Notes: generated by a model from the letters alone, not told the origin. A DNA stretch of 64,000 nt from Thermosynechococcus sichuanensis E542 (GCF_003555505.1 NZ_CP032152.1:806001-870000); one strand, 5' to 3'; positions 8,623 through 19,490 are shown, numbered from the stretch's first letter. Numbers and translations: made by a program.

Positions 8623-9972
8623 ATGGCATTACCCATTGTTGCTGTTGTGGGTCGCCCTAATGTGGGCAAGTCAACACTGGTCAATCGTCTGGCTGGGGAA
8701 CGGGATGCCATCGTCCACGATGAACCCGGTGTCACTCGCGATCGCACCTACCGACCGGCCTTTTGGCAAGATCGGGAATTTCTGGTCGTGGATACCGGGG
8801 GTCTAGTCTTTGACGATGACAGTGACTTCTTGCCCTTGATTCGCCAACAGGCAGAAGTAGCCCTTCAGGAAGCAACGGCGGCGATTTTTGTGGTGGATGG
8901 TCAAGCAGGGCCGACAGCCCTCGACTATGATATTGCTGCATGGTTGCGCCAGCTTCCTGTGCCGGTGTTAGTGGCGGTGAATAAATGCGAGTCGCGCCAG
9001 ATGGGGCAAGTTCAAGCGGCGGAGTTTTGGTCACTGGGGCTGGGGGAACCCTACCCGATTTCCAGTATCCACGGCAGCGGTACAGGGGAGTTGCTGGATC
9101 AGTTGATCACCTATCTACCAGCGGGGGAAACGCTCCCCGAGGCGCCGCAGATTCAGGTGGCCATTGCTGGGCGTCCCAATGTGGGTAAATCGAGTTTGCT
9201 CAATGCCTTGATTGGGAGCGATCGCGCCATTGTCAGTCCCATTTCAGGTACGACTCGCGATGCCATTGATACCGTGATTGAACACCATGGCACTCAGTAT
9301 CGCTTTATTGATACCGCCGGCATTCGGAAACGGGGTCATGTGGCCTATGGGCCTGAGATGTTTAGTGTCCATCGTGCCTTTAAGGCGATTCACCGCTCCG
9401 ATGTGGTGCTGTTGGTGTTGGATGCCCTCGAAGAAATTACGGAACAGGATCAACGCTTGGCGGGGCACATTGCTGATCAAGGGCGTGCCTGTGTCCTAAT
9501 TGTGAACAAGTGGGATGCCGTTCCCGAAAAGGATACCTATACGATGAATACCTATCGCGATCGCCTGTATCAGCGGCTGAATTTCCTTGACTGGGCAGAG
9601 GCGCTTTTTGTTAGTGCGCATACCGGTCAACGCCTTGACAAAATTTTTGCAGCGGTGGATGCGGCAGTTGAGCAACATCGGCGACGGGTCAGTACAGCCG
9701 TGGTCAATGAAGTCATTCAAGAAGCCCTACGCTGGCATACACCCCCTGCGACGCGCCAAGGCCGCCAAGGCAAAATCTACTACGCCACCCAAGTCGCCAC
9801 CCAACCGCCAACATTTGCGCTTTTTATCAACGATGCCAAACTCTTCAAAGACAACTATCGTCGTTACATTGAAGGGCAAATTCGCCAACAACTGGGATTT
9901 CGAGGCACCCCGATTCGCCTCCTTTGGCGCAGCAAAAAACCCCGTGAAGCTGCTGAATTAGCACTTCGCTAG
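8623..9972 (+). CDS. der: Ribosome biogenesis GTPase Der (EngA)
   Basis: A 449-residue protein with two consecutive GTPase domains, each with a GRPNVGKS P-loop (about residues 10-17 and 183-190), DTGG/DTAG G3 motifs and NKCE/NKWD G4 motifs, followed by the C-terminal KH-like domain. Tandem G domains are unique to Der, which acts in assembly of the 50S ribosomal subunit. Length matches the family. It lies downstream of petG on the same strand, possibly with shared transcription. Confidence 0.97.
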   Translation: MALPIVAVVGRPNVGKSTLVNRLAGERDAIVHDEPGVTRDRTYRPAFWQDREFLVVDTGGLVFDDDSDFLPLIRQQAEVALQEATAAIFVVDGQAGPTALDYDIAAWLRQLPVPVLVAVNKCESRQMGQVQAAEFWSLGLGEPYPISSIHGSGTGELLDQLITYLPAGETLPEAPQIQVAIAGRPNVGKSSLLNALIGSDRAIVSPISGTTRDAIDTVIEHHGTQYRFIDTAGIRKRGHVAYGPEMFSVHRAFKAIHRSDVVLLVLDALEEITEQDQRLAGHIADQGRACVLIVNKWDAVPEKDTYTMNTYRDRLYQRLNFLDWAEALFVSAHTGQRLDKIFAAVDAAVEQHRRRVSTAVVNEVIQEALRWHTPPATRQGRQGKIYYATQVATQPPTFALFINDAKLFKDNYRRYIEGQIRQQLGFRGTPIRLLWRSKKPREAAELALR

Positions 9973-10005
9973 CCCTGTCCATTCAGACTGGTTTTCACAC
10001 GTTGA

Positions 10006-11925
10006 CTATGAAATCCGCTTCAGAACCACAGATAATTGATCGCTATAGACAATTTTGTAACCTCTTGGTGCCTGTAGGAAAGCAGCAAGTTCCTGAGATA
10101 TTTTCCCTGTGAAGGGATCGACTGAAACTGCTAAGTAATCATATTGTTGTAAATTATTCTCTTGAAGCCTCCATGTTGCAGGTGAACCTGCGTCGGTTAC
10201 CTCGTTGCTAAAAGGAAAGTTGACAAGTCCATAGCTACGAAGACCTAAATTGAGAATCCTTTTATTCTTTATATTCTCCTGTACCCACTCATAAACATGA
10301 CTCCGATAATTCGACGGGTAAAATAATATACCTGAAAAGCCGGGTAAGCCCCTAGGAGGATTGTAGTTGATTACCTGTATTAGCAATAAAATCACAGAGG
10401 CGGCAGCAATAGAGCTAATAAATAAATAATTAATTTTATTTGTATGGTCAGATTCTTTATGAAGGTGATGAAATAAATTGTCAATTATGCTCAGTATGTT
10501 TCTAGACTTTTGATTAAAGAATATCCTTATACAAGTAAGACTCAAGTAACTCATTAAAATAATTACTGTAATAACATAGACAAGACCATGACGTAACTGA
10601 GGATGAAAGTAGATAATTTCTCCAGCGTAGTAGCCAGCACTGTAAGGTGTAAGTATCCAAGCAATGAAGCTAATGACATTTATCTTAACCAATTGCTTTA
10701 AGTTAGTGTTTCTAAACTGATTGTTAGAAATTAGGATAATAAGCAATAAAGTTATAAAAATCGAGAATAGTAGCAGTCTTCCATTGGGTGCCTTATAAAT
10801 CTCTAAACTGAATAAGTTTCTAGATATTGATAAATTTAGGCCACTCTTAACAACATGATCTTCGAAAAAACTGCCTAAAAGATACAAGTTTCTTAAATAC
10901 CAAAAGCTGCTGATCATAGCTATAGGAAGTAGCCAAGTCCATAGTATTTTATAAAAGACTCTCAGATAACTTTTTCTCTTTATCTTCGGCGAATAGTTAG
11001 TTATTAAATTATAAATACTAATTGCAAAGATACCAGCAATGTAATAGATAGCGTTAGGTTTAATACCCAAAGCACATCCAAAACTAACTCCTGACCAAAA
11101 TAGCCATGGATACCTGAAAGAAACTTTTTTATTCTGAAGAGACTTCATCCATGCCCATGAACCTGTCAAAACCCAAAAAGCTAAAGTAACGTCATTTCGG
11201 CCAATATCAAAGAAAATAACTTGAGTATCGTTTATAGAAAGATAAATCAGTAAGAAAAGTAAGAATGTAAAATATAGCGATAGGTTATATTTCCATTGTT
11301 TCAGATCACGTAATAGCAGCAGTGCTACCAGCAAAGTGCCGAGATTTAATACTAGGGATGTTAAGCCTAGGGCAGCATCTTGTTTTAAGGGAATTAAACT
11401 CCATAAATTGATTAGTTCATTCCCACCAGGGTATTGACTAAAAGTGTTTCCAAGCTTCCACAAACCTAGGCTTTGCAAATAGGTCACAGCACTAGGTAGG
11501 TGATAAGTAACGACATCCCAACTTAAAGGATGAACAAATGTAACCTGTAGACATAAATCATAAATTAGTTGCCCAAAACAAAACAAAAATATTGAAGTTA
11601 TAGCAATAAGTAGTATCCAGCCTTTTTGATTTGGCAAAGCATGCTTTTGAAAATGTGTAGTACTTATGCTTAATAGCTTATCTTTATTGGAATTCAAAAA
11701 TAAAGTTATTAAGATGAACGATCCCAAAGCAATACTGCCTATCAATAAAAGGCTAGGATATAAGAGGTTAACAGCTCCTAAAGTTAGGGTAATAATTGTA
11801 ATTTGAAATAGAGTTAAGCTAATAAAAATAGCTAAGCAGTTAAGAGGTTGTTGAGGGAAAAGAATGGTGCTTGCGATCGCGCTTGACAAAATAACTATTA
11901 AAGAGGAAAATAGATAGACTACCAT
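10006..11925 (-). CDS. AT-rich GT-C-like polytopic membrane protein
   Basis: A 639-residue protein with about twelve hydrophobic segments. The block HPLSWDVVTYHLP near residue 130 follows the first large loop. An acidic residue and YHLP motif in that position is typical of GT-C membrane glycosyltransferases that use polyprenyl-phosphate sugars (the GT39/ArnT/PMT-like group), so a lipid-linked glycosyltransferase is the best guess; no specific family could be confirmed. Base composition is strikingly AT-rich compared with the genes on either side, which suggests horizontal acquisition. It starts only 14 bases after the stop of the upstream binding-protein gene on the same strand. Confidence 0.7.
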   Translation of the reverse strand: MVVYLFSSLIVILSSAIASTILFPQQPLNCLAIFISLTLFQITIITLTLGAVNLLYPSLLLIGSIALGSFILITLFLNSNKDKLLSISTTHFQKHALPNQKGWILLIAITSIFLFCFGQLIYDLCLQVTFVHPLSWDVVTYHLPSAVTYLQSLGLWKLGNTFSQYPGGNELINLWSLIPLKQDAALGLTSLVLNLGTLLVALLLLRDLKQWKYNLSLYFTFLLFLLIYLSINDTQVIFFDIGRNDVTLAFWVLTGSWAWMKSLQNKKVSFRYPWLFWSGVSFGCALGIKPNAIYYIAGIFAISIYNLITNYSPKIKRKSYLRVFYKILWTWLLPIAMISSFWYLRNLYLLGSFFEDHVVKSGLNLSISRNLFSLEIYKAPNGRLLLFSIFITLLLIILISNNQFRNTNLKQLVKINVISFIAWILTPYSAGYYAGEIIYFHPQLRHGLVYVITVIILMSYLSLTCIRIFFNQKSRNILSIIDNLFHHLHKESDHTNKINYLFISSIAAASVILLLIQVINYNPPRGLPGFSGILFYPSNYRSHVYEWVQENIKNKRILNLGLRSYGLVNFPFSNEVTDAGSPATWRLQENNLQQYDYLAVSVDPFTGKISQELAAFLQAPRGYKIVYSDQLSVVLKRIS

Positions 11926-11939
11926 TGTTACTATAATGT

Positions 11940-13139
11940 TTAGTGTTCAACTTTTTTGACTAAGCTAAACTTGCCACTTTGGCCATCCTCACTCATCTCA
12001 ATCTGGCCAACGTAAAAGAAGCGTTGCAGCACTTCGCCCTTAGGCGTAAAGCGAATTTCCCCCAGAGGGGTTTCATAAACGCCTTTGAGAATTTCCTGAT
12101 TCAAGGCCTGACGTAACTCACCAAGGGGCAACTGCGATAGATTCTTTTCTTGAGACAGTCGTGCCAAGGAGTCTGCAAAGACTTGAACCGCCGTAAAGGC
12201 TTGGGCACTAAACTGAGACGGAGCTTGGCGATATTTGGCTTCAAAGGCTTGGCGGAACTTGACATTCATCGGATCGGGGTTTTCGGGATTATAGGCTTGG
12301 GCAACCAGAACGCCATTGCAGAGGCGACGACAAACGGGGAAGAGGTTGACGGTATTGACGCCATTCCCGCCCAAAATTAGACCTTGGTAGCCCAATTCCC
12401 GCAGTTGACGAATGAGATTGCCACCATCTGCCGCCAAACCAGAAATGACGATTAGATCAGGTTTGAGATTGAGGGTGGTATTGATTTGGGCTTGGAAATT
12501 GGTATCGGTGGTTTGGGTTTGCTGGACAGTGACCAATTCAAGCTTGGGATTCTCGCGAATAGCTTTTTGAAAAATCTCGGTTTCTGAGCGACTAAACGCA
12601 TCATCTTGGGCAAAAAAGACAGCGACGCGGCGAATGTTGGGATTAATCTCAAGGGCCGCTTGAATCGCCGTGGGCGCCACCACATCCACCCCTGCGGAGA
12701 CGCGACTAATGAAGGCACCGATTTCAGGAATGCCACGGGCGGTGTTGGAAGGAGCAACCACAGGGACACCCGCCTGCTCAGCAATGGGATCGGCACTAAA
12801 AGCCTGCTGCGAGAGGGTAGGTCCAACAATGCCAATCACGCGATCGCGATTGATCAAGGTTTGAAAGACATTCACTGCCCCCGCTTCCTCACTGCCGGTA
12901 TCCTGAATCACCAGCCGTAGGCTTTGCCCCTTGATCTGGCCAGCTTGGTTAAAAAATGCCTCAGCAACTTGCACCCCCTGTAGTGCCTCTTGACCATAGA
13001 GAGCGGCATTTCCCGTTTGAGCGAGGGCAACCCCAAGGGGCAAGGAATCATTGTTTGGCGAAGGGGACTCCGTTGCCGTACAGCTACTGAGGGCGATCGC
13101 CCCCAATGCCAGCAATAACCAGCGATACTTCCCCGCCAA
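11940..13139 (-). CDS. Lipoprotein ABC-type substrate-binding protein, branched-chain amino-acid (LivK/type 1) family
   Basis: A 399-residue periplasmic binding protein of the Leu/Ile/Val (type 1) fold. It has a lipoprotein signal with lipobox LSSC (Cys20), then the family pattern LGVALAQTGNAALYGQ at the start of the mature domain. GIVGPTLSQQA and APSNTARGIP blocks follow. It would bind amino acids, amides or similar ligands, but the transporter permeases and ATPases are not nearby. Translation starts at TTG (13139-13137), which directly abuts the TAA of ilvH (TAATTG), so its synthesis is probably coupled to ilvH. A signalling or feedback role connected with branched-chain amino acids is an inference from that coupling. 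Confidence 0.85.
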   Translation of the reverse strand: MAGKYRWLLLALGAIALSSCTATESPSPNNDSLPLGVALAQTGNAALYGQEALQGVQVAEAFFNQAGQIKGQSLRLVIQDTGSEEAGAVNVFQTLINRDRVIGIVGPTLSQQAFSADPIAEQAGVPVVAPSNTARGIPEIGAFISRVSAGVDVVAPTAIQAALEINPNIRRVAVFFAQDDAFSRSETEIFQKAIRENPKLELVTVQQTQTTDTNFQAQINTTLNLKPDLIVISGLAADGGNLIRQLRELGYQGLILGGNGVNTVNLFPVCRRLCNGVLVAQAYNPENPDPMNVKFRQAFEAKYRQAPSQFSAQAFTAVQVFADSLARLSQEKNLSQLPLGELRQALNQEILKGVYETPLGEIRFTPKGEVLQRFFYVGQIEMSEDGQSGKFSLVKKVEH

Positions 13140-13658
13140 TTAGACCCGTGCCTCCAAGGACTTCAGGTATTCCGTATTGACCCCAGATTCACGCACAAGG
13201 GCAATTTTCCCCGTGCGGGCAATTTCGCGAATCCCGAATTTATTGAGCATTTGGACAATGGCCACCATCTTGCCGGGGTCACCCGACACCTCAATGGTGA
13301 GGGAATCATCGGACACATCCACCACCTTGGCGCGGAAAATTTGCACCAGTTCCAAGATTTCAGAGCGGGTGCTGGCGGTGGCATTCACCTTCAGGAGCAT
13401 CAGTTCCCGTTCCACACAGGGAATTGTGGTAATATCCTGCACCTTGAGGACATTGATTAGCTTGTAGAGTTGTTTGGTTAATTGCTCAATGATGGCATCA
13501 TCGCCGGGGACAACCATCGTAATGCGGGAGATGCCCATCTGCTCCGCAGGCCCTACCGCTAAGCTTTCGATATTAAAGCCACGCCGCGCAAATAAACCGG
13601 CAATGCGAGTGAGCACACCCGCCTCATCTTCCACCAAAACCGATAGGGTATGTTTCAT
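13140..13658 (-). CDS. ilvH: Acetolactate synthase regulatory (small) subunit
   Basis: A 172-residue protein that starts [16 protein letters not shown], the N-terminal ACT domain of IlvN/IlvH, with [16 protein letters not shown] and the C-terminal regulatory domain following. It activates the catalytic subunit of acetolactate synthase and carries the valine feedback site in the branched-chain amino-acid pathway. The ATG at 13658 is chosen because it begins exactly at the ACT domain; upstream in-frame codons overlap the J-domain gene. It is downstream of that gene by 49 bases and abuts the binding-protein gene. The catalytic subunit is not in this window. Confidence 0.95.
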   Translation of the reverse strand: MKHTLSVLVEDEAGVLTRIAGLFARRGFNIESLAVGPAEQMGISRITMVVPGDDAIIEQLTKQLYKLINVLKVQDITTIPCVERELMLLKVNATASTRSEILELVQIFRAKVVDVSDDSLTIEVSGDPGKMVAIVQMLNKFGIREIARTGKIALVRESGVNTEYLKSLEARV

Positions 13659-13707
13659 AACTGATGCTGAATTTTGCTGCCATGCTGCGATGCCGATTCT
13701 TTCCAGT

Positions 13708-14352
13708 CTAGCGGACAAGCCGACACTCTGCAAAGAGGCGATGGGCAATGCGAAAGAGTTCCTGCCCGGTGTGCAAATAGCGATCGTCGTAACTATGGCT
13801 AAATTGCTCTAGCTCATCAAGACCATCCACCAGTTGATTCAAACAGTAATAGAGATGGGCTGCCACCTTGGCTACGGCAGCGGGGTTGGGTTGGGCTTGG
13901 AACGTATAGCGGGCGCGGGTAAGGGCGCGACGACAGTCCTGCAAGTAGGTGAGGAAGTGCTCCATGAGGTCATCATCAAAGGGATCAGCCGCAAGGGCAT
14001 CAATTTGACGGGGGAGCGATCGCAAGACAGCTTCAATAATCCGACTCACAGGGTTGTAGGTGAGGACGAGCCATTGCTCTAGCTCGCGATCGGCCGCTTG
14101 GGAACGCTGAACATTTGGTCTAGCCCTTGTTTGCTGGACACGGTGCTGGGCATCATAGGCCTGCCGACATTGCTCATCTCCCAAGATTTCATAGGCGGCG
14201 TTAATGGCGGCCATCCGCTCATGGCTGGAGCGATCGCTGGGGTGATAGTCGGGGTGATACTGCTTGACTAAGCGCCGATAAGCGGCCTTAATTTCGGCTT
14301 GGGTTGCCGTTACTGCCACCTGTAGTGTCGCATAGGGATTGGGCTGGGACAT
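13708..14352 (-). CDS. J-domain (DnaJ-like) co-chaperone
   Basis: A 214-residue protein with an N-terminal J-domain (about residues 5-70): PYATLQVAV, the helix II region [15 protein letters not shown] with the essential HPD tripeptide, and [18 protein letters not shown]. The rest is an alpha-helical region without the Gly/Phe or zinc-finger parts of true DnaJ, so it is a class C J-protein that would stimulate an Hsp70 for a particular client. It is the first gene of the leftward run with ilvH and the binding protein. Confidence 0.92.
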   Translation of the reverse strand: MSQPNPYATLQVAVTATQAEIKAAYRRLVKQYHPDYHPSDRSSHERMAAINAAYEILGDEQCRQAYDAQHRVQQTRARPNVQRSQAADRELEQWLVLTYNPVSRIIEAVLRSLPRQIDALAADPFDDDLMEHFLTYLQDCRRALTRARYTFQAQPNPAAVAKVAAHLYYCLNQLVDGLDELEQFSHSYDDRYLHTGQELFRIAHRLFAECRLVR

Positions 14353-14421
14353 AGAAATGGTGAGAAGACCTCCATATTTAGGTTAAAGTGCTGATTTGGC
14401 GGTGTCGAGAAATGGTTATCT

Positions 14422-14973
14422 ATGGAACTGCAAAAACGCCTTGGGGGAGTCAATATCTATCTTGTGGGCATGATGGGTGCCGGTAAAACCACCACCGGTC
14501 GGATACTGGCACAGCGCTTGGGCTATGGTTTTGTGGATACGGATGCAGTGATTACCGAGTTTCGCCAACGACCGATTCGCGAGATCTTTGCCCAGGAGGG
14601 GGAGCCTGCCTTTCGGGAGTTGGAACAACAGGTCTTAGCACAAGTCTCTAGTTACCATCATTTGGTCGTGGCCACTGGGGGCGGCATTGTGCTAAACCCA
14701 ATGAACTGGAGTTATCTGCGTCATGGCATCGTGGTCTGGCTCCATGTCCCCCTTGCGGTGCTCTGTCAACGCCTGCGCCAAGATCAGGAACGTCCCCTGT
14801 TGCAGGAGCAACCCCTTGAGGAACGCTTGAGTGAACTGCTGCAAGCCCGTCAATACCTCTATGCTCAGGCGGATTTGGAGCTAAGGATTACGGCGGCAGA
14901 TACCCCGGAAACCGTGTGCGATCGCCTCTGGGAAACCTTACCGAGCATCTTGAAACCGATAGAGCCGTGTTAG
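14422..14973 (+). CDS. aroK: Shikimate kinase
   Basis: A 183-residue kinase that phosphorylates shikimate in the pathway to chorismate and aromatic amino acids. It has the P-loop GMMGAGKTTTG (about residues 15-25), the DTDA motif, the substrate-binding FRELE segment and the GGG block ATGGGIVL. Length and order of motifs match the family. It overlaps the DUF4126 gene by seven bases, indicating a two-gene operon. Confidence 0.96.
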   Translation: MELQKRLGGVNIYLVGMMGAGKTTTGRILAQRLGYGFVDTDAVITEFRQRPIREIFAQEGEPAFRELEQQVLAQVSSYHHLVVATGGGIVLNPMNWSYLRHGIVVWLHVPLAVLCQRLRQDQERPLLQEQPLEERLSELLQARQYLYAQADLELRITAADTPETVCDRLWETLPSILKPIEPC

Positions 14974-15524
14974 AAGTCTTAGCTGTTCTTTCAGCAGCAG
15001 CGGCGGGAGGACTACGACTGGCACTCCCTCTCCTGTTGATTGGTCTATTACAAGGAGAACAACTCTGGTCACAGGTGCCCTTACTACGTCATTTCTCCCC
15101 CTATTGGGTGGTGGGTGTTTTAGCCGCTTGGTCGTTTCTTGAAATTTTCCTTGCGGGCAATCTCTGGGGTTACCGCCTGATTATCCTTGTGCAACTGTGC
15201 TTTAGCCCCCTTGTGGGTGCCCTCCTTGGCATGACCGTGGCAACAGCAACAGATACGCCGCAGTGGCTTATTGGTACCCTGAGTGGTCTTTTTGCCTTTG
15301 TGTTGCAGTTGGTGCAGGTAGGTTGGTTTTATCGGCTGGGGAAGCTACCCCGCTGGGTGATTGTCGGACAAGATCTCCTGTGTATGCTGTTAATTTTATT
15401 TGCCCTCAGGGCACCCAAGCAGGGCGGGTTGATTGCCTTACTCCTGTTGTGGTTGGCCGTTCGCAGTGCTAAGGATTGGCAACAACGACATCAGCGCTCC
15501 CGCCGCCAACGGCTAAATTCTTAG
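14967..15524 (+). CDS. DUF4126 membrane protein
   Basis: A 185-residue hydrophobic protein whose beginning, LEVLAVLSAAAAGGLRLALP, and several transmembrane segments fit the DUF4126 family of cyanobacterial membrane proteins of unknown function. The GTG at 14967 overlaps the aroK stop (GTGTTAG) and gives a natural N-terminus; an earlier GTG at 14916 would add 17 residues encoded within aroK. Its pairing with aroK is a close translational coupling. Function unknown. Confidence 0.75.
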   Translation: MLEVLAVLSAAAAGGLRLALPLLLIGLLQGEQLWSQVPLLRHFSPYWVVGVLAAWSFLEIFLAGNLWGYRLIILVQLCFSPLVGALLGMTVATATDTPQWLIGTLSGLFAFVLQLVQVGWFYRLGKLPRWVIVGQDLLCMLLILFALRAPKQGGLIALLLLWLAVRSAKDWQQRHQRSRRQRLNS

Positions 15525-15567
15525 GACTTGTGCTACAGTCTCTCTAGCGTGGCAGGAGGATGTGGAT

Positions 15568-16116
15568 GTGAACCAGCAGGCATTCATCGCAACAGCAATG
15601 ATTAGTGCGGCTCTCGCCAGCGGTGCTGCCTTGGCCATGCCTTCTCCCCTGCAGCAACTGGTGCAAACCAATGCTTGTCCCGGCTGTGATCTGCGGAATG
15701 TCGATTTGCGGGGCTATAACTTGGCGGGGGCAAATTTGCGCGGTGCCAATCTTCAGGGCGCCAACCTCCAGGATACCAACCTGATGGTGGCCAATTTGGT
15801 AGGGGCAAATCTGAGTAATGCCAACCTCACCGCTGCCTATTTAGAACGAACCAATCTTGAACAGGCCAATCTCAGTGGTGCTAACCTGAGCCGTGCGATT
15901 TTGCGCCATAGTCGTGCCCGCCGTGCCAATTTCAGCAACAGCAATTTAACGGGAGCTGATGTCCGCTATGGGGATTTCCGCCGTGCCAATCTCAACGCTG
16001 CCACTTTTGAGCAAGCCAATATGCAGTGGGCACGGTTGAACAATGCCACTGTCAGTCAAACCAACTTTAGCGATGCTTACCGTCCCCGTATGCCCTATCG
16101 CCTCAATCACTACTAA
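15568..16116 (+). CDS. Exported pentapeptide-repeat protein
   Basis: A 182-residue protein with an N-terminal signal peptide (hydrophobic run ending near ALA at about residue 23) and then about twenty tandem A(N/D)LxX pentapeptide repeats, which fold as a right-handed quadrilateral beta-helix. A CPGC motif lies just before the repeats. Such proteins are abundant in cyanobacteria, usually with unknown roles in the lumen or periplasm. The GTG at 15568 has AGGAGG eight bases upstream and is preferred to the GTG at 15562. Its stop overlaps the convergent msrA stop by three bases. Confidence 0.88.
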   Translation: MNQQAFIATAMISAALASGAALAMPSPLQQLVQTNACPGCDLRNVDLRGYNLAGANLRGANLQGANLQDTNLMVANLVGANLSNANLTAAYLERTNLEQANLSGANLSRAILRHSRARRANFSNSNLTGADVRYGDFRRANLNAATFEQANMQWARLNNATVSQTNFSDAYRPRMPYRLNHY

Positions 16117-16772
16117 GCGCTGGGGGTGGCGCTCATCAGTTCGTAGGGAACCTTTGTACCCCCAAGGCCGCAGTAGCCATTCACATTGCGGTGGAGATAT
16201 TGCTGGTGGTAGGGTTCGGCAAAGTAAAATTCAGGCGCGGGCAGAATTTCAGTGGTGATGGTGCCGTAACCTGCGGCTTTGAGGGCTGCTTGGTAGCGAT
16301 CGCGACTGGCCTCGGCAAGAGCTTTTTGCTCAGGGGAATAGTAGTAAATACCAGAACGATACTGCGTCCCCACATCATTGCCTTGGCGCATGCCTTGGGT
16401 GGGGTCATGGTTTTCCCAAAAGACCTTGAGCAATTCCTCATAGGTTACCTGCTTGGGATCAAAGACCACCCGCACCACCTCGTTGTGACCTGTCATGCCC
16501 GTGCACACCTCTTGATAGGTGGGGTTAGGGGTATAGCCGCCCGCATAGCCTACCGCCGTGACATAGACCCCCGGCACCTGCCAAAACTTGCGCTCAGCCC
16601 CCCAAAAACAGCCCATACCAAACATCGCTAATTCCATGCCTTCGGGATAGGGAGGGGTGAGGGGATGACCATTCACCAGATGCGCCTCTGGTACGGGCAT
16701 GGGTTCTGCCCGGCCGGGTAAAGCAGCACTGGGGCTAGGCATTGTCAACTTTTTGAATCCGAAGAATCCCAT
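16113..16772 (-). CDS. msrA: Peptide-methionine (S)-S-oxide reductase
   Basis: A 219-residue MsrA that reduces S-methionine sulfoxide in proteins. The catalytic motif GCFWGAE is near residue 54, followed by the family blocks [17 protein letters not shown] and [14 protein letters not shown] resolving-type Cys sits in GYCGLGG near the C-terminus. The roughly 45 residues before the catalytic motif are the extended N-terminus found in many plant-type and cyanobacterial MsrA proteins. It is a convergent neighbour of the pentapeptide gene with overlapping stops. Confidence 0.95.
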   Translation of the reverse strand: MGFFGFKKLTMPSPSAALPGRAEPMPVPEAHLVNGHPLTPPYPEGMELAMFGMGCFWGAERKFWQVPGVYVTAVGYAGGYTPNPTYQEVCTGMTGHNEVVRVVFDPKQVTYEELLKVFWENHDPTQGMRQGNDVGTQYRSGIYYYSPEQKALAEASRDRYQAALKAAGYGTITTEILPAPEFYFAEPYHQQYLHRNVNGYCGLGGTKVPYELMSATPSA

Positions 16773-16852
16773 GACTGATGTCCACTCGATAGTTCACTAC
16801 GCTTTTATATTCTGACGAGCTTTTGGTGACTCGTGCTAGGATTCACAGCCTT

Positions 16853-17422
16853 CTAGTTTCCTGCTTGCTGACGCTCCCATTCCTGTAGGGGGCGCTGCAC
16901 GGCATTTTTAAGGTCAAGGGGAACGAGGGTCACCGTCATTTTTTCCTGCGGTTGCGTTGGTGGGTCAATTTCTGCGTAGAGCTTGAGGCCGTCAAAGGTG
17001 GTGTCCCCCAAACGTAAACGGTGCTGCTGGCCATCTTTGAGGGTAATATCCACAGTGGCCATGGGGGGAGCAAGGCCATAATCTTTGGCTCGTTCAGTCG
17101 GTACGTCGAGGGAGCGATCGCGCTGACCGGTGGCTAATAAGTTGAGTAGAAACACAACCGTGCCTTCTTCGGCAGGGATTTGCTTTTCCCGATCAATCAC
17201 CCAAGTACCTGTAGTCAACTTTTTCAGGTTCAGACTGTAATCAGGGGCAATAATTTTCAATGCCACAACATCCCCCTCTTGAAAGTTAAAGAGGGGTTGC
17301 TTCGTTGCTGTATCACTGCTATTGGGACTGGGCAGTTGTTGCTCAAATAAATAGAGGCCGCCCCCTAAAATAGCCGCCGTTGCCAGCAAAACCAGTGTTT
17401 TTGTGCGGATGCCACTTGCCAT
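16853..17422 (-). CDS. DUF4340 membrane-anchored protein
   Basis: A 189-residue protein with one N-terminal membrane anchor (about residues 9-26) and an extracytoplasmic domain with the DUF4340 pattern: VVALKI, LKKLTTGTWVI, then AKDYGLAPPMATVDITLKD and LRLGD. DUF4340 proteins are often associated with gliding-motility-type ABC exporters, but no such genes are nearby. It lies between msrA and acs on the same strand. Function unknown. Confidence 0.78.
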   Translation of the reverse strand: MASGIRTKTLVLLATAAILGGGLYLFEQQLPSPNSSDTATKQPLFNFQEGDVVALKIIAPDYSLNLKKLTTGTWVIDREKQIPAEEGTVVFLLNLLATGQRDRSLDVPTERAKDYGLAPPMATVDITLKDGQQHRLRLGDTTFDGLKLYAEIDPPTQPQEKMTVTLVPLDLKNAVQRPLQEWERQQAGN

Positions 17423-17459
17423 TACCTACCAATTATAGGCTGATTGATAGGGGAGACTC

Positions 17460-19430
17460 TCAAGCTCCTTGGCGCAACTTATCCAGCACAGACCGATCTT
17501 CCAACGTCGAAGTATCCCCAGAGACCTCTTGACCTGCGGCTAGAGAACGGAGAAGCCGCCGCATGATTTTGCCGGATCGCGTTTTGGGCAGAGCATCCGT
17601 AAAGCGAATCTCGGCCGGACGCGCCAAAGCACCAATTTCATTGACAACGTGTTGCTTCAATTCCTGTTGGAGGGCATCGCTGGGGGTAGCCGATCCTTCA
17701 AGAATCACAAAGGCAACAATTTCTTCCCCCTTGATTTCGTCGGGCTTACCAACAACAGCGGCTTCAGCAACCGCAGGGTGAGAGACCAATGCCGATTCAA
17801 TTTCCATCGTGCCCAAGCGGTGACCGGAGACATTGATCACATCATCAACCCGTCCCATCACCCAAAAATAGCCATCTTCGTCCTTGCGGGCGCCATCGCC
17901 AGCAAAATAAAAGTACTGGCCATCGCGAGGGGGAATGTGTTCCCAATAGGTGCGGCGGAAGCGATCGGGATCCCCATAGACTGTGCGCATCATCCCCGGC
18001 CAAGGGTGACGAATTACCAGATAGCCGCCCTCATTGAGGCCGACAGGGTTGCCCTCGAGATCTACGACATCCGCCAGAATCCCCGGCAAGGGCTTGGTGG
18101 CAGAGCCGGGTTTCATCGGAATCGCCCCCGGCAGTGAGGTGATCATGTGCCCCCCTGTTTCCGTTTGCCACCACGTATCCACAATGGGACAGCGCTCACC
18201 GCCAATGACGCGGTAGTACCACATCCATGCTTCGGGGTTAATCGGTTCACCCACCGTTCCCAAGAGACGCAAAGAAGAGAGGTTCCGTGCTCGCGGCAAG
18301 TGTTCCCCCATTTTGATGAAAGCCCGAATAGCGGTGGGAGCCGTGTAGAAAATGGTGACCCCATACTTCTCAATCACATCCCAGAAGCAACCGGGATTGG
18401 AGGCGCGGGGTGCCCCTTCATACATGAGGGTGGTTGCCCCATTGGACAGCGGCCCATAGACAATGTAGCTGTGGCCGGTAATCCAGCCCACATCGGCGGT
18501 ACACCAATAGACATCGGTATCTTGGAGGTCAAAGACCCATTGAGTAGTGATGTGGGTGTAGAGGTTGTAACCTGCCGTGGTGTGGACAACGCCCTTGGGT
18601 TTGCCAGTGGAGCCAGAGGTGTAGAGAATAAAGAGTAAATCTTCGCTGTCCATGGGTTCGGCAGGACAGTCAGCACTCGCGCCCTTTTGCAGATCGTGCC
18701 ACCAGTGATCGCGACCGGGCACCATGGTCACTGGCTGTTGTGTGCGCTGTACCACCAAGACATTTTCAACGCTGGGAACCGCCTGATGAGCCAAAGCTTT
18801 ATCCACCTGATCCTTGAGGGGGACAATCGCATCTTTGCGCCAGCCGCCGTCGGCGGTGACAACGAGTTTGGCTTGAGCATCAATGAGGCGATCGCGCAAA
18901 GCTTCGGCACTGAATCCCCCAAAGACCACTGAGTGGGGGGCACCAAGCCGCGCACAGGCCAACATGGCAATGGCTGCCTCTGGAATCATTGGCATATAGA
19001 TACCGACGCGATCGCCCTTTTTCACTCCCAGTTGCTTGAGGACGTTGGCAAATTGGCACACTTCGCGGTGCAGTTGGGCATAGGTCAAGGTGCGGCTATC
19101 ACCGGGTTCTCCTTCCCAGATCAAGGCCGCTTTATTCTTGCGCCAAGTCTTGAGATGGCGATCCAAGCAGTTGTAGGTAATGTTGATTTTGCCGTTAACA
19201 AACCACTTGGCATTGGGGGGCTGCCAATCCAGCACCTGATCCCAAGGTTGAAACCACTCTAGCTCCTGCTGTGCCAATTCACCCCAAAAGGCAGCGGGAT
19301 CGGCTTTGGCCCTTTCGTAGAGGGCATTGTAGGCCTCAAGGGAATTGATCCGTGCCTTGGCCACAAAATCAGCGGGGGGATGAAAAAGGCGGTTTTCCTG
19401 AAGAATGGATTCAATCGTGGGATGACTCAT
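17460..19430 (-). CDS. acs: Acetyl-coenzyme A synthetase
   Basis: A 656-residue AMP-forming acetyl-CoA synthetase that activates acetate with ATP and CoA. Visible motifs are the P-loop-like [15 protein letters not shown], the acetate-pocket region [13 protein letters not shown], the hinge [20 protein letters not shown], and the C-terminal catalytic Lys in [14 protein letters not shown], a known acetylation site. Length is typical. The ATG at 19430 is preferred over a TTG seven codons upstream because it begins at the usual N-terminus. Confidence 0.97.
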   Translation of the reverse strand: MSHPTIESILQENRLFHPPADFVAKARINSLEAYNALYERAKADPAAFWGELAQQELEWFQPWDQVLDWQPPNAKWFVNGKINITYNCLDRHLKTWRKNKAALIWEGEPGDSRTLTYAQLHREVCQFANVLKQLGVKKGDRVGIYMPMIPEAAIAMLACARLGAPHSVVFGGFSAEALRDRLIDAQAKLVVTADGGWRKDAIVPLKDQVDKALAHQAVPSVENVLVVQRTQQPVTMVPGRDHWWHDLQKGASADCPAEPMDSEDLLFILYTSGSTGKPKGVVHTTAGYNLYTHITTQWVFDLQDTDVYWCTADVGWITGHSYIVYGPLSNGATTLMYEGAPRASNPGCFWDVIEKYGVTIFYTAPTAIRAFIKMGEHLPRARNLSSLRLLGTVGEPINPEAWMWYYRVIGGERCPIVDTWWQTETGGHMITSLPGAIPMKPGSATKPLPGILADVVDLEGNPVGLNEGGYLVIRHPWPGMMRTVYGDPDRFRRTYWEHIPPRDGQYFYFAGDGARKDEDGYFWVMGRVDDVINVSGHRLGTMEIESALVSHPAVAEAAVVGKPDEIKGEEIVAFVILEGSATPSDALQQELKQHVVNEIGALARPAEIRFTDALPKTRSGKIMRRLLRSLAAGQEVSGDTSTLEDRSVLDKLRQGA

Positions 19431-19490
19431 CCGTTTTATCCGTGGCAGCAAGATCTATCATAGGGGCGATCGCTCCCCTGCTGAAGCGTC

